A stretch of 64,000 nt of DNA from assembly GCF_000003815.2 (NCBI RefSeq), contig NC_049995.1, forward strand, positions 3,216,788-3,280,787, written 5' to 3'. The notes below the pieces were generated by a model. It did not search any database and was not told where the DNA came from. It saw only the letters and a list, made by a program, of their open reading frames with translations. Shown in pieces: positions 1 through 13,631 of the stretch. The DNA is from Branchiostoma floridae (Eukaryota; Chordata; Leptocardii; Amphioxiformes; Branchiostomatidae). Positions within the stretch are counted from its first letter, which is position 1. Every line of letters starts with the position of its first letter. A program made the translations under genes and the position numbers.

Positions 1-3000
1 ATGCAAGAAACTTGATATACTTGTGACGATAGTCTTATTCTATTCAAGGCGTTGTTAGAAATGGGCTATGTATACGATTTTGTCTTTATTTAGTTTTAGT
101 CAACAAATTCAAACCCCTTGACACTAATTTCACGGTTTTAGCACAAGCCCTAGAAAGCTACCCATGCAAATAAACGTACCAGCACCTCAAAGATAGTCCG
201 TTAGAATGTTCACGGACCACTTGAAAATCCTAGGGAAACTTTAACATTCCAGTAAAATTTGAAAGCGTTCTTTGTTTGCAATTGAATTCTGTTTAAAAAT
301 TAGGACGGGGTATGGAACTATTAACAACGCCCGCGTTGTGTATTTTATCGTCGGATAAGACATACTGTATACGCTGTTGACGGTTTCTCCGTAGATACGC
401 TTATATGTATGACCCTCGAAGATCCGTCCTTAAACAATTTAGGCGCCAAATCACAAGACTAAAGCGTCAAAAAACATTCAACCCCCCTCTTATCACAAAA
501 AATGTCACCGAATATTGCGTCTATTCTGTAATTAATACACTCCAAATCTCTCGGTCGCTATATGACGGAGCGAAAAATACCAGATAGGAAGTTGACTAAT
601 TGCTTGGGTGTTAACCTGCGTGCTTGGTCTTATATGCGGTTGCTTCGGTGTCGGGAAAGATATTCATCAAAAGAAGGAACCCATACGCCCAACAGATGTG
701 CTAGTCTTTCTCCACATTGTAGCCTCTATTCCTAAGGGGTCACTCGCGGTTGTTTAAAGACAGGCGACTTTTTTTAAAGCGAGTCGCACTAAAGGTCAAA
801 AAGGGCGAGGCGAAACAAGGAACGCGAGCTTTGACCCCGCACAAAATTCGATAACCTCTTGTCACTTCGATTCTCCCAAACATTAACTGTTCGAGCGTGC
901 AAAGCGCGGTCTTTGGACAATAGAGCCACCTGGATTTTAAAAATAAACAGGGTACGACCTACGCGGGGGTTACTAACCCTCTTTTGCTAACATAACCAAT
1001 CCGTACACGATAACTTCTAAGTGACGGCACAGTGAGTAGGAATGCTACCCAAATGAAAATACACAGGAGGAGAAGACCACACGAAACAGCTGGAAATAAT
1101 CGATTTGAGAAAAAAAAACTCCTAGTTTCTTGTTCTCGGTCGCAAGTGAAGTGTAAGATTATTCTTATCATTAGGGTAGTAAAATTACGCTCGTAAAATG
1201 CACTGCAAATATCAAGACCATTTCTGCATTCAATTTATTTACCACGTTTTTAGATTATAGTGTTGCTTGCCATGTTTTAGAATTCCCCAAAGGCCCTTTT
1301 GTACAGTTACACTAATACGAAAGGTTGAAAAACGTATACATGTGGTATCCTTATCAAACATATGTATAAAGTGTAACGTCAAATGAACATTCTATCGTTA
1401 TACATTTGTGTATATAAAACGTTAATTTCCTAGATTTTACTAATTCTAGTTTTGATCCCACAAATGTTTTCTTAATCTGGCTCAGAAGACGATTAGGCCT
1501 TGTAATGCCAGCTTGTGTGATAATCCAGGAACGATTACACGGTAGATTAGCACGGTTTAATCCATTAAACCCCAATACAGACGACCAGTGGGCCGTGGTG
1601 GCTACATATGGGTGTCTTTCGATATCCTTGTTGTTTACGTACAAATGCCAAGATACTGTTTAGATACGAAGTCCTGTACGTACATGTGTTTAAGGTAGTG
1701 TATTTGAACACTGACAAATAACGTTACAATATGTAGCTACCGTGGTATAATATAATGGTTATGTAAGATATGAAAACTTACGAGCGGAATATGGATTTGA
1801 AAAGCCAGCTTTTCGTAGATACGTAGCTACTAGATTTTGTCAGTCAGTAATTAAGGATGGCTCGTATTGGGTTCTAGAGTTTCAGAAGTTGTCGAATAAC
1901 TCTTCTGTATCTCAATAATTATAACAACACGCACAAACCCTACATGAGCCAAAGGTACATTTTCATGAAAGATGTACCCACGCGAAAAGTCTGAAATTAC
2001 TTAATCAAGTATAAGTCCAAAACACACTAGAAAATGAAAGGTGATTACGCCTAATTAAAAACAAGCACTATAACCCCACTAACTGGACGATTATGTCCCA
2101 TATGCATACTTTCACTCCTAAGGGCACAATACTACAAATCGATTAAAAGGAAAAACCCTTCAAACAAAGAGATTATAGATCAAAACGTACCTCAGAACCG
2201 TTCTTTTGCTGTTCTCGTTCCATAGCTCTCGAATTTGTCGTCTGAAATTCTCTCAGAGAGTTCCCGCCTGTTTTCTTTAGCACAGATGTTTGGGTCCTTC
2301 GTTGTCCTGTCGAATCCCACGAGGAAGTTTTGAGCTAGCTCTGTACAAATCCACACTGGATTAAAGGATTTCCTTTGATTATCTATGGTACACGCAGGCC
2401 CCAGCTGAAAAGACGGTGGATTTCGAGGGAACAAAGTCCTACTATAAGTAAACAGTGCTAAAACATACGGAAAGAAGACCCGGGACCTCTATTCTGTGCA
2501 GGGAAGCCAGACTTCAACCGCAGTAATGATTGACGTTTCCCTCAGACGACATCCGACCGTCCGTTGCACGCCTGAGCTAATCGCACTCTGTCGTCAAGCG
2601 CTGACTAACGCCGAGGTCCACTTCGGAAACGATCGGCACTCGTCGGCATTGGGGTGTCCACATCATCGGTAAAGGTCGACACTCTTCGGTCATCTTCGTG
2701 CGGCCTATCGAAGAATGACGAACTAGCCTGAGAAGAACAAAATGAAGAAAAATATCTTTTATAACCGATAAAATCGATTTCCAATATTTCTAAATGACAA
2801 CAGACTCTGGTAGACAGGAGAAAATGTATTTACCTGCCTCAGTCTATTGGTAGATTTTGCGAGAGCATTTCACCACTCTATTTCAAAAGTGCATGTTCAA
2901 ACAAAATAACAATTTGGCCACCAGACAATCGCCATTCAAAACTAGTAGTCAAACAGCCTTTCGTAAAATCACTTGACCCAAACTGGGGGCTAGCTGGTCT

Positions 3001-3330
3001 CTACATTATTTTGAAAAGGACGAAAGGACATAGAATAAAGGCAGTGGGATGTTTGTGTAACGCCGATTCGGACCTGAATGCAGCAGGTTGCCATTTACGC
3101 CAAACGTAAGTGGTCAGTGCCACGCTTCCGTGGCTCGACATTCGCCGGCAAAACATTCGGGATGAATGGGAACTGACAAGGTAAACATGCGCTACAAAAG
3201 CGGGTAAAGTACGGGCGGAACGATTGGCTGCTGCTGTATGGGGGTAGTGTGTTGGTGAAGGTAGAGAGCATGCCCTACAATGTTGGGGGATGTTTCATTA
3301 CTAGCCATGGCGAGTAGACTGATGCCAAAC
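1..3330. other. No gene recognised
   Basis: AT-rich; all frames short and without motifs. A CpG-rich patch at about 2500-2720 stands out by composition but has no coherent frame. Confidence 0.5.
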
Positions 3331-3334
3331 AGGT

Positions 3335-3600
3335 GAATTTGCTTGTGTGTGTGTGCTTATACGTCTCTTAGCGTATATCTGTACTACCGCATATGCATGT
3401 GCGCATCTGTGTCAGTGTATGTGTATGTGAACTGTCAACATGTGTGTGTGTGGACGTATGTGCTTGTGTTCAGTGTATCCTTGTGTGAGTGTGCTTGTTT
3501 CACGGTGTCAGTGTATGTGTGTGTGTGTGTGTGCGTGCGTGCGTGTGTGCGTGTGTTTAGTCACAGAAACAGAGAGAGAAACAGAGAGAGAGAGAAAATA
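3335..3600 (+). repeat. (TG)n-rich microsatellite with GAGA end
   Basis: Degenerate TGTGTG tract followed by AGAGAGAGA. The 93-codon frame across it is compositional. Confidence 0.8.
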
Positions 3601-4234
3601 GACATGCATGAAAATGTTACTTAAGAGAACGACACACCGCAACTTCGGCCATGATCCAATGTATTCCGACTTTGACACTATCCAAATATGCCCTTGTACA
3701 AATCATTATAAATGTCACTGAATGTTTTCAATTACAAGCATTATGTTCAAAAATGATCCTCCCCTGACTATACCGTCCGATTTTTCTACCCAAATGAGGC
3801 ATGACTCAATGTTCCATTTTCGCTTTTCTTTGCACAGAAGTATATGCGTGTTTATTTTTACACCCAGGTTGTACGTTTTGGCTAATTTGAATCTATCTAT
3901 AGCCGTCAACAGATGCATAAAAGCGTGGTCCGAAATTTGGGACACGTTGAGATAATGTAGTGCTGGGAAGTTATAGATAAAGATGGAACTTGATGGTATT
4001 ATTGTTATCGCAGCAGTTGCGTTCGTCGTATAAGAGTCATCGTACGATTTCGATGTTGTAGAATTTTCAAGTAGGATATGACAGAACCATTGGCCGACAA
4101 TCATTTAAGAAAGCCTTTTCTTGTTACAGGACGGATGGATTTTGCAACAAGACATGCACGACTGTACCAAGAATGCCATCAGTTTGAAATCGCGCGATGA
4201 TCGTACAACGATTGTGGCCAGGCCAATAGACTAC

Positions 4235-4427
4235 GGAAAAGGTCACATACCAGGAGGGGGGGGGGGGGGCAAAGTTGACCTTGACCTTCGTCTTCCCAAC
4301 ACCTACCCACAGATCAAATGTCATTACAATCCATTCAAAAAATATATGCTCTCGAAAAAAAAATATCCGGAAACACAGCCACACAGTCACACAAAGACAC
4401 ACACACAGGCACACACACACACAGACA

Positions 4428-4464
<37 letters not shown>

Positions 4465-4615
4465 CACGTAAATACACAGACGCACAGACATGCACAGACA
4501 GACAGACAGACAGACACATACAGACGCACACACAGGCATACACAGAGACAGACACACAAACACACACACCCAACACTCACCAAAAACAATACCTTCATTT
4601 TTCATAGAGGTAGCT
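4235..4615 (+). repeat. Dispersed repeat with (CA)n tail, copy 1
   Basis: Shares TTGACCTTGACCTTCGTCTT, CCACAGATCAAATGTCATTA and a long (CA)n/(CAGA)n stretch (about 4380-4570), then CCAAAAACAATACCTTCATT and AGAGGTA, with two other loci (14078-14273 and 49725-49900). The long frames here come from the (CA)n stretch and a G run at 4255-4269. Confidence 0.65.
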
Positions 4616-5412
4616 AGAAATGTCATAAACTCTTGACTGGCGCAAATCTGCTCCCAGCGGATCCAAAGCTTCCTACCGGCACTTCCTTTTCTTACAAGAG
4701 ACGGAACTTCAACTGAAGCACTTATTTTCATCTTCCGTCTTGGCTCTTATCAACGCCGAACAGACTAGTCCATCCCCTGTCTATGAACGTTAGCATGGTC
4801 CTTTTCAAAGGTAGGGCCAGTTACAGAACGGAGAGCGGAGTTTGCGTTACACAGACTATATGGGCGTGTGCCAGGGAAAAGACCGAACCATAAGAGAAGT
4901 CGTCTCGAGTGAGGGGAAAGTCAAGGTTGATGATACTAAACTTTCTTTGTCATGATTGTCATAGTCCAATAAATATTTCGTTCAAAAAGTAACCATATCA
5001 TAAATTCATACCACAATTGTCAGACATTTCTTAAAGGGTGCGTAAAGATTCCTTATCGTAGCAAGGATGAAAAATTTAATCCTTACGCATGCTTTAATGT
5101 ATGCTTAAAGATTAGATTTTGTGATTGTCACTGTGGTAAATGTTTCCAAATTTGGCTACTTCCCTCCGTGAGGCTAAATACATATGCATAGCCGGCTAAA
5201 CCTTAACCTTAACTCCGTTACCTTTGATTGTCATCTCTTGAATAAAGGTATGTACGTCCGTTTAGCGCTTTTTGATGATCACAAAGCTGGCTAAAACCGT
5301 TTGCGCCCCTTGCGACATTAAAATATTACCTTCCAAACGCAAAGAAAACCTCATCAATACCTGCACGTAACGACCAACCCCTTAACTAAACATGCCCGTG
5401 TCATGACCAAAA

Positions 5413-5568
5413 GGTGGCAAGGTGCTCTTGTGGTTAGAGTTGTTGATTTTGAATCTAAAGGTTCTGGGTTGGAATCCGTAGCGTGTGTCAAAGTTGTGTC
5501 CTAGGGAAATACACTTTTCACCTATTTCCTCACTCCACTCAGGTGAATAATAAAAATAAGATTACCTT
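5413..5568 (+). mobile_element. tRNA-derived SINE, copy 1
   Basis: The head has an A-box-like TGTGGTTAGAG and a B-box-like GGGTTGGAATCC. The body has TGTGTCCTAGGGAAATACAC and CCTCACTCCACTCAGGTG. Same family as 44683-44853. Confidence 0.65.
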
Positions 5569-6235
5569 GCTTTGGCTAGGAACGTACTTTAAATGCAGAA
5601 GCCCCATGTACCCAGCTAAAACGAGAATCCAATAAAAGTATTTTTGTAGCTGTAAAATACAATTGCACGAATGACAAATCACAACTCTCCGAATCTCATA
5701 CTCCTATCATCATGTTTGAAATCTGGAAACAACTTTTCAATCCACAACAAGAGAGAAAGAAAGATTGCGCTATCAGTTTCAAATAAATCAGCAGAAGGAT
5801 AAAACTCACCGCGAATTCGGAGCGCTCACCTTTTTTAGTGTCAGAGAACGTATTGTGGGCGCAGGGACAATGTCATATGGGCGATTCCACTTATGATATA
5901 TTTAAGGGTGCATGGACATTTTTGTCTCCTCCCTATATCAAGCGCCGCCTAGTTAATTCAGTATTCAACATTCCCCATGCACCATTTTTGGATATTTACC
6001 CTCTATTTCATTTCATATTTAACGTCACATTCTTTATCAGACTGTTGTCATTTTCGCAATTTTTCTCCCATTAAGCAATCAGTACCGCTTCCTCCCCGCG
6101 ATCATAATGGTATAGTCCTTACACATGGTCACTAGTGTGTTATCAAGATCAAGAGAGCGACCTATTCTTCGAGAAGTCCCACCACAGGAAATAGCTGTTA
6201 TAAAACAATGTAGCACCTGCTGTTTCTTCTGCCTA

Positions 6236-6284
6236 TGACGTCATCAACGGTCATGGTTTCAAGATGGCGGCCGAACATGGCGGC
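6236..6284 (+). promoter_or_regulatory. Promoter-like cluster: CRE plus two YY1-type motifs
   Basis: TGACGTCA (6236-6243) is a perfect palindromic CRE. CAAGATGGCGGC (6260-6271) is a strong YY1 motif, and ACATGGCGGC follows about 5 bp later. In animal promoters YY1 in this orientation commonly overlaps the start of transcription or the first ATG. Here the ATG would open only a 22-codon frame. No downstream gene is recognised. Confidence 0.35.
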
Positions 6285-6660
6285 ATTGAAGTGCAAAAGA
6301 CCATGACGTTTTCTTTCAAACACTCTGCTTGACAAAACGTACTCCGTACGCGCACCACTTAAAATAGTCGTCTTCATAAAATTACAGGTGGATACCAAGA
6401 AATCCTTGACGTCAACAGGTTTTCTTTAAGAAAGCAACGGAAATACGGACCGCGCGTTGAGAAATTTTGAAGTGTCCGAGGTGTTATGTTTGAGTGGTGT
6501 ATTATCCACTAGAGTCCCTCTCGAGAAGATGCAAGTATAGAGGATAATCTACTTACTTGTAATGACTTTACATTTAAATTCCAAAAAAAAAACGTTTGCC
6601 GAGTTTATAAAACTTAATACCAAAGTAAATGTTACGCTTCCAAAGCAGGTGTGTGTGTTG

Positions 6661-6678
6661 GGGGGGGGGGGGGGGGGG
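6661..6678 (+). repeat. G homopolymer
   Basis: A run of about eighteen G; a shorter G run is at 4255-4269. Both could form G-quadruplexes or be miscounted in assembly. Confidence 0.8.
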
Positions 6679-8269
6679 CAACTTTGTGAAGAAAAGTACC
6701 ATCACGGTAAAAATACGGTATGATATTGCGTATACATGGTTAATTATAGTGCAATATATATATTGTGCGAAATGATATCCACCTGATGTAATGTATGTAT
6801 ACAGCTAGTCCATTGGTAGTGGTGTGTATCCAACTATATTGATACCCTTTCTTTTTACCCTTTTCATGTCCTACCGGGTGCGAAAGATTACTCCGGCGGT
6901 AGAAAGCTTCATCTGTCCCGAACAGATCCTGGTCAATCCACGGTGGACTGGATATACCTGGTTACTAACTACAGTACCCATTGTCATAAGTAGCGTTAAG
7001 GACATCTGATAAACATAGAAGGCGATGTGAGCTAAAAGTTTGTTTTATACGACCTGATTCAAAGTTGGTACTGGACCAGCCCTTCCAACTGGGGTGCGTG
7101 GATCGTAGAAGTCGGAAAAATCGGGAAACTGGCAAAAGGAGTCAGTCCACGCTAAGGTTCATGTTTCCCCTCCGGCCGGCCAACTCATCTGGTTGCAAAA
7201 CTCCCCTGGTAAATTATCCTCCCTATAATAAGGTCTCATTGATGTATTACTCCGCGAGTGGGCACCCTAAACTAGATCCGAGCCAAAAAATAAACGGCTG
7301 CATGGACGCGTGCTTTTAGCGGTGAGAAATTCCCTTTTAGCCAGCGGAACTGATCTCAAAAGCTAGATTGGTGAAAGCTTGTTTTTAACTGAAGATATTA
7401 GCAGGTAAAGTTTTGCAGCCGCGCGCTAGGTCGGAGGTACACAGCCTTGGGTTCTGAGTGGTGCGGTTGTACACTCAAAGCGAAAAAAGTGCCTTTTGTG
7501 GGGATTGACTAATCGTCGTTTGTAATTGCTATAAAAAAAGTTCCTACGTATAGTTTACGTTGACAATTTTTTCCCACGATATAGGGTAAATGTGCTCAAC
7601 ATAGAATGAAAAATCTGCTAAAATTTTACGTAGCGTCATTATGAACGCGCCCATGAAAAACACGAATTATAACATACAGGTCTATGGAAAGAAGAAACTC
7701 ATCAATGAGACCTTAAATGGCCAGCGTAGTCAGTCTGGTAGAGACTACCTCCCATGTCGGACATATCGGACCAAGTCAGGCCAAGGTCCGACGACTTTTG
7801 CCAACTGACCGTTAAGATATGTCCCTGTCAGTTACTTGCTTCCCAAGTGAGTTGGTTTCCCATGTCAGTTCGTAATCTGACGTCCGGAACAATGTTTTCT
7901 TAGGCGCTCATTTGTCTCAAATGGTTTCAAGTAAATTGAACAGTGTGAAATCGTAATGATGTTGTCTGTCTCTTTCCGCGACACCTGTTTGCAAACACTT
8001 GCTGCGTCTATCTAATCAGCACCAAGAAGCCACGTCTAGCGAAATAATAGACGTTAAACTAGGACAACAACAACAACAACAATCTGTTTCGCACAACAAC
8101 GAGCAAACCGCCACACACAAACCGTAACACATAGTGTTTTACAGTAAGTACACGTCGTGTATGACCAGGTTTGATCCACTCAGACCAGAAAATTCCCCTT
8201 TAGGTTTCTTTGATAAGTGTTCTTGATTCTTTAACGTTCTTGAGGTATGGCTCTCCTCAAGGATGCTGG

Positions 8270-8385
8270 GGCTAAAGAAAGAGGAGGGGGAATGAGGGAG
8301 CGAGTGAGAGGCAAAGAGAAGAATCAAGAAAGGGAAAGAGAGAGTGACAGAAGGAGAAAGAGAGAAAGGGGAGGAGGGTTAGCAG
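8270..8385 (+). repeat. Purine (GA)-rich tract
   Basis: Almost pure A/G on this strand for about 115 bp; the frames across it on both strands are compositional. Confidence 0.75.
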
Positions 8386-9446
8386 TAGAAATCGTGATAG
8401 CAAAAACGCGACAATTGTCTTTCACCCTCTACGCCATGTGTCTGAGACTCAATTCCAGATCAATAGAAAAAGAATTTCAATTCCGTTTACAACACTACGA
8501 ACACCACGGTTAAATTTGTTGTCTGGCTCTCACTTATTTCTCTTTAACCCGTTTGACGGCCGAAGTCCCTTTAAGTTGTTTTTCCTGATCGTCTAAATGG
8601 TTTTACAAATAAACGCAGTCTCTCAGGTTTTAACCTTGTCCGATTGAGCTGTCAATCATCAGCTCGTTCCCAGAGTACGCAGTGATCCCTGTCCAATTGT
8701 CCCCTGTAATATTTGCGAATCCACCAGATGTCCTTCATGCAACCAGTCTGAGGTTAAGAAATGAGGCGTTACTCGGAGTCCAAACTATGTGTTACTGTTA
8801 GTAAGACGCTTATGCGGCTGTAATCTTCAAGTTTGTGTGGATTTGAGTCGTTTTTAAACGTACGGTCTACGATGACCACTAAGGCTCTTGGAAAAATGGT
8901 TATAGCAGACAGGTGGTATTCTCTAAGCAGAGGTTGGTGGGGAAAATCGTGACCTTTGGTAGGGAGGCTGGTCGAAAAAAATACGGCATATAACGAAAAG
9001 GGCACCTCTGACTCTGCTTGGAGAGTAGACATATGGTACAATAGACAGGATTACTTATCCTCAGGTCAATGGAAAAATAATCTAAGTGACCACCAGAAAC
9101 GGCCACGATGACAAGGCGGCCCCGTTATGTAGAGGTGGTCATCAGGACAGGTTTAATGGACGTTTGATATAACGTTATACAAGTGGACTTAACCGGTAAT
9201 GATTAAAAGCCGAAAATATCACAGTTTTGATAACGGTTTTAGATATGTTACAAAAATTGAAAGAAAGGTAGATTATAACTGAATCATTACACACTTGTTT
9301 CAGGCCACTTGACCTAGTCTTTCAAACAGAATCAAATCAATTGGTGAAAGTCAACTATTTGAATGACAGCATCCAAATGTATTTGCTGCAAAGACCATAC
9401 ACAATCCACTGTTGGGTCTACCAAATTACTATCAAAGTATGACACA

Positions 9447-9665
9447 TTTTAGCTGTAAATTGCCGTTGCCAGTCTATTAACAAAAACAAAAGAGGGGCAA
9501 GTACGTTATTGTAAGATACTTGAATTCACAATGAGAAAATAAAGTCGACAAATGCCACGTTCTAGCTGTAAATCGTCGTTGTCAGTGTATAAACAAACAC
9601 ACAAAAAAGGGGCATTGACTTAAAAGTAAGACATTTGAATCCACGAAGAGCAAATAAAGCCTACA
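9447..9665. repeat. Tandem duplication of ~113 bp
   Basis: TTTAGCTGTAAATTGCCGTT and TTCTAGCTGTAAATCGTCGT start the two units; both continue through a (CA)-rich AAGGGGCA segment to GAATYCACRANGAG and AAATAAAG. Confidence 0.65.
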
Positions 9666-9669
9666 GGGA

Positions 9670-12235
9670 TGAGACTGCAAATCCCCGTGGATGCGTCCCG
9701 AGCCCCTGGATCGGCCGGACGTGACTTGGCGGCCGTAAGTCTCGCGTGAAGCGGAACGTGATCTCACGCTATCACCCATGGGAAGGGTCAAAGGTCATGG
9801 CAACCAAATAAAAACTATGTTGACACTTTTGATACGGAGATACAACACAGATGTTTAAAGATGCTCCGAATCCCATTTCAACTGTATCCGATGCAGTCAG
9901 CTTTACGTCACTATCCGAAAGGACAACCCCACACATCGATATCATTCCCCGACCGGGGTTCGAGCCTCAAGCTTCAATGGATTCGCGGAATTTTGTAATA
10001 TATTATATATATGGGAAAGTTTAACAAAATAACAGACTGCGCCTGCTCACGTCGAAACTTCAGCACTTCACGTCAGCACGTCTTCTTGAAGATAAGCGAC
10101 AGCCCCACCTCTCCTCTGGACTAGCCTGGATGCCAGAGGGCAAGCTCCTCGGCTCTAGTGCTACCCTAGAAATTAGACCTTTAACCAGGGCCGGCGGAGA
10201 ATCTGGCGGCAGGCTAGCTCGGACGGCAAACTCTCCCTGTTCCCGGGCTATCCCTTGTCTTTCGCCAATGATTTGTAGCATAGTTCCGACCCGACCCGTT
10301 TTTTGACCCGAGAACTCGTTGCTAACACGGTATCGTTCAACAAAACGTTGTTTATTTTTCAAAGCGTGTCTTTGTCTTTCACCACAGACCTGGTGTACAG
10401 CACTACGCTGCACTTGAACCCTACTGAAGAGCTATTCATTGAACAATTCTAGGGTCTGATATTTTGTTAGATCCGGAAAGCTTTGTCAAAATTAAGTGTT
10501 TTAGCATTGGTGACAAGGTGGCGGGAGGGAGGGGGGAGGAATTGCGTATAGAAATTTAAAAAAAGTTGTCACAAATAATTTTATGTAACAAAAAAAAACT
10601 TCTGTCACAACAAAAATTCTGACACAAACAAAATGTCACAATCGGCATAGTAAGGACGTGGATTATTCCCGTTTTAACATCAGATTTGATATCTTTAAAA
10701 TCTGCATTGAACGTAGTATATATTTAGCCACAACTGTCATTTTGAAGTGACATAATCATTTTTCATTCAAGGGTTGGGCAAAAAAACAGCAGCAAGACAA
10801 AGTTTACTCCCACAAGGTAAATAAGATTCTGACGTATAAACAAGAAATGTAAACATCATCACAGGCCTCCCGACCTCATTAACACACATGCTAACAGGCT
10901 ATAAAATAGGGTAAAAACTGCTTTGGCAGCAAAAAAGGTGTCTATTTCTAGTTTGAAGGGTTAGAATGTATAGTTTTGCATACAGGACTTTGCGCCAAAA
11001 CGTGTGAAACAATTGTGATTGTGACACTTGTTGGAAGACTTTATGACCAAAACATTACTGTAAAGCAACACAAACATAACCATACCTGGATGTCTAATCT
11101 TCACAAATGTACTGTAAAGCATATTCTTGATTTCAAAAGGTTTCACAAACACTTACGGTGGTTAACGTTGTTTGGAACATTTTAAATCTACTTGTATATT
11201 CCAACAGTACAGATAATGGTAGTTACAAAGACAGTTATATGCTTAGCATAATATATATGTACATGTACTTACCAAGACATGTAATGATTCGTATGCCTAA
11301 CAAAAACGTACTCAACTTACGATTTCTTGCACTTGCTTTCTTTTGTATACCTGTCTTAGGACTTTCAAAACACTTTCAAAGACTATCTGTTCACAAGAAG
11401 ATCTAAATGTCTTTTAAGACAGTCTTGAAGTTTTGGTTTAAGACAACGTAAGGGAATACCTTTGGTCCGTTGTTCCCACGGCTGGTGTATTGTTAGAGAG
11501 AGCTGTTTACAAACGGCTGTCCTCGCGGCGGGGTTGTCCTGTGATGAGTGGGCGGTGTGACAGGCCGCGTCATGTCAACACACAGGTGGTTTAATCATAT
11601 GCGTTTGGGCGCGGTCAGCTCTATGCGTTGTTTTGCGCTCCTAGCTCGCAACGACCACGCGTTTAATCCAATTTTGGAAGCATATTTTCAATATTCCAAC
11701 TCTTATGGTCCATGCGCTGTTTTTCTCTCGTAGGTAGCAAGGGTCGTGGTTATGATTCTATTTTTGAAGACGAATCTTATACAGTATGGCCAAGTCTGTG
11801 GGATTTGTCTTCTTCACGTCTACTTATAATGACGGAAAAGTGTGATTTTCTAACGTATATAGAGTCTAGATGAGCAACGAAAGGTATTTTCTTATCAGTC
11901 AGACGATACTTGTGTTGCGTCAAGGTCTCCTTGGGATACTGGGAACGAGAGGAAAGAATTTTCGTCTCCTAGCAACGCTTGGATGGATTCTCTTGTCCAG
12001 GCAGTTACGTTGATAACTCGAAAAATGAGTATTCAGTGGCCAAGATAAGGTGAAAAATTGGTCATAATTGTCTATTCCATTATAAAAAGGTGGGCTTCGT
12101 CTTCGGGACATGATAAGAAATAGACTGCAATGACGTAATGTATGACGATCGCCCAGTCTTCCTGTCAGTCAAAGAAGATCTCAGGCCTGTTTATGACTGT
12201 GTATATGGTCACCTGTACAACAAATATGTGATGAC
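9670..12235. other. No gene recognised; one unassigned frame
   Basis: A minus-strand frame at 10060-10413 (117 codons, containing GEFAVRASLPPDSPPALVKG) is GC-rich relative to its surroundings. It lacks a recognised domain and could be an old repeat. Confidence 0.4.
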
Positions 12236-12239
12236 TCTG

Positions 12240-12345
12240 GCTGCTCGGTTGGAGAACTGCCCAAGGCTATGGAGGATAGGGAAGGATGGAGGAAGAGAGT
12301 CATGGCCATCCGTGCAACCAGCACGCCTGAATGATGATGATGACA
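12240..12345 (+). pseudogene. Probable LINE 3' end (truncated)
   Basis: A frame reading EDREGWRKRVMAIRATSTPE then stop, followed by a (TGA)n tail. This looks like the extreme C-terminus and microsatellite tail of a non-LTR retrotransposon. Only about 30 codons remain, so the family is not certain. Confidence 0.45.
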
Positions 12346-12519
12346 AAGTCTATCAGACGTCACATGGAAAGGAAACTCCAAGATGATACCTACCGGGTTG
12401 ATAAAGGGGCAGAGTACGTTTTGAAAGCTTCCCAAGCTACGAACTGTAGTTGTGTGTTGTAGTGCATGTTGTTTAAAATTTTGTCAAAACACCCAGCACA
12501 TGATTGATACAAATATCGT

Positions 12520-12900
12520 TTGTACACGTCAATCAGTTGCAAAATGAAGGCTACAAACTTCAACAATTACAGACGCTCTGACGTGTGATTCATCACAACC
12601 GTCACATTGGAACGTCAATCATTTTCAAAATAACGGCTACAAACTGATTTATACTATTGTCTTTCCCACCCGTCAATCATTAAGCAGACTAACTGTAGAC
12701 TGTGATTCATCACAATCGTCACATTGACACGTCAATATTTTTTTTTTCAAAATAACGGCTAAAACCTTGTATGTGTCCCGTGTATGTGTCCGCACCTTAA
12801 TCATTTAGCAGAGCTAGACTAACTATTGACTATGATTTATTACAATCGTCTTGTCAACATGTCAATCATTTTCAATAACAAATGATTTGTTACAGCACGC
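12520..12900. repeat. Degenerate tandem repeat of ~110-130 bp, 3-4 units
   Basis: ACGTCAATCATTTTCAAAAT, AACGGCTACAAAC and TGTGATTCATCACAATCGTC recur. Confidence 0.65.
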
Positions 12901-13159
12901 CCTGTCTAGGTGCCAACCCTTGAATATGATTCATTGCGATATCGTTTGTCTACAACTTATATATGTAACTATGAAAAAACATTTCATGTGTAGTCATGAT
13001 AGTGACATTGCGTGTTAAGTTTTAAGTGAAGCTGCAACTTTGTTGGTTACAAAGAAAAGTTTCCAATAGGTAAAATATATCTAAGGCCCTGATAGATACA
13101 ATCCATGGAAATATACCAGAATGTTATTTGCTTTCGCTTTCACTCTGTAATAATAGGAA

Positions 13160-13315
13160 AATAGTTAGCTAGCTAGCTAGATATGGACAAATATAGACGG
13201 ATAGAAAGATAGATAGAGATAAATAGTTTTATAGATAATTTTGAAAGATTGATTAGTATAGACAAATAGATAGATAAATACATATAGATACATAGATAGA
13301 TACATAGATGGATCA
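13160..13315 (+). repeat. (TAGA)n microsatellite
   Basis: Degenerate TAGATAGATA tract, preceded by TAGCTAGCTAGC. Confidence 0.85.
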
Positions 13316-13377
13316 CAGAAACGAAAGTCCGGGAAAGCAGAATTGACACCTAAGTCTCTCATACAAGGGACCACCGT

Positions 13378-13631
13378 TAATCTCCAAGCAGATCCTACGG
13401 TAACATAGGATAGTATCAAAAGCTGACACAGGAGTGAGGCGACCTAGGAGTGTGTGTGCTCCGGTGCCTGTCAGACTTAATCTCCAAGCAGATTCCTTCC
13501 TCAGCTTATGTTACTGTTTTATGCCACGGAGGAATCTGCTTGGAGATTACGTCTGACTCTCTTTGGCAGGCAATACTCCTTGGCCAGCTTTGATACTGTC
13601 CTATGGCACCGCAGAATCTGCTTGGATATTA
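13378..13631. mobile_element. CTCCAAGCAGATC foldback repeat, copy 1 (compound)
   Basis: TAATCTCCAAGCAGATCCTA and ATAGTATCAAAAGCTG on the left; GCCAGCTTTGATACTGTCCT and GAATCTGCTTGGATATTA on the right. A further internal pair (13477-13547) suggests one copy nested in another. Confidence 0.7.

Larger units (their letters stand above)
6400..9440. other. No gene recognised
   Basis: Scattered frames under 95 codons without known domains. Apart from the G run and the purine tract listed separately, I see nothing structured. Confidence 0.45.

Noticed and set aside
4121..4731. Several frames of 110-150 codons rich in His/Thr or Val/Cys
   Set aside because: They are (CA)n microsatellite and G-run translations on both strands.
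9945..9985. Possible tRNA gene from GGTTCGAGCCT
   Set aside because: No matching A box or cloverleaf arms at the proper distance on either strand.
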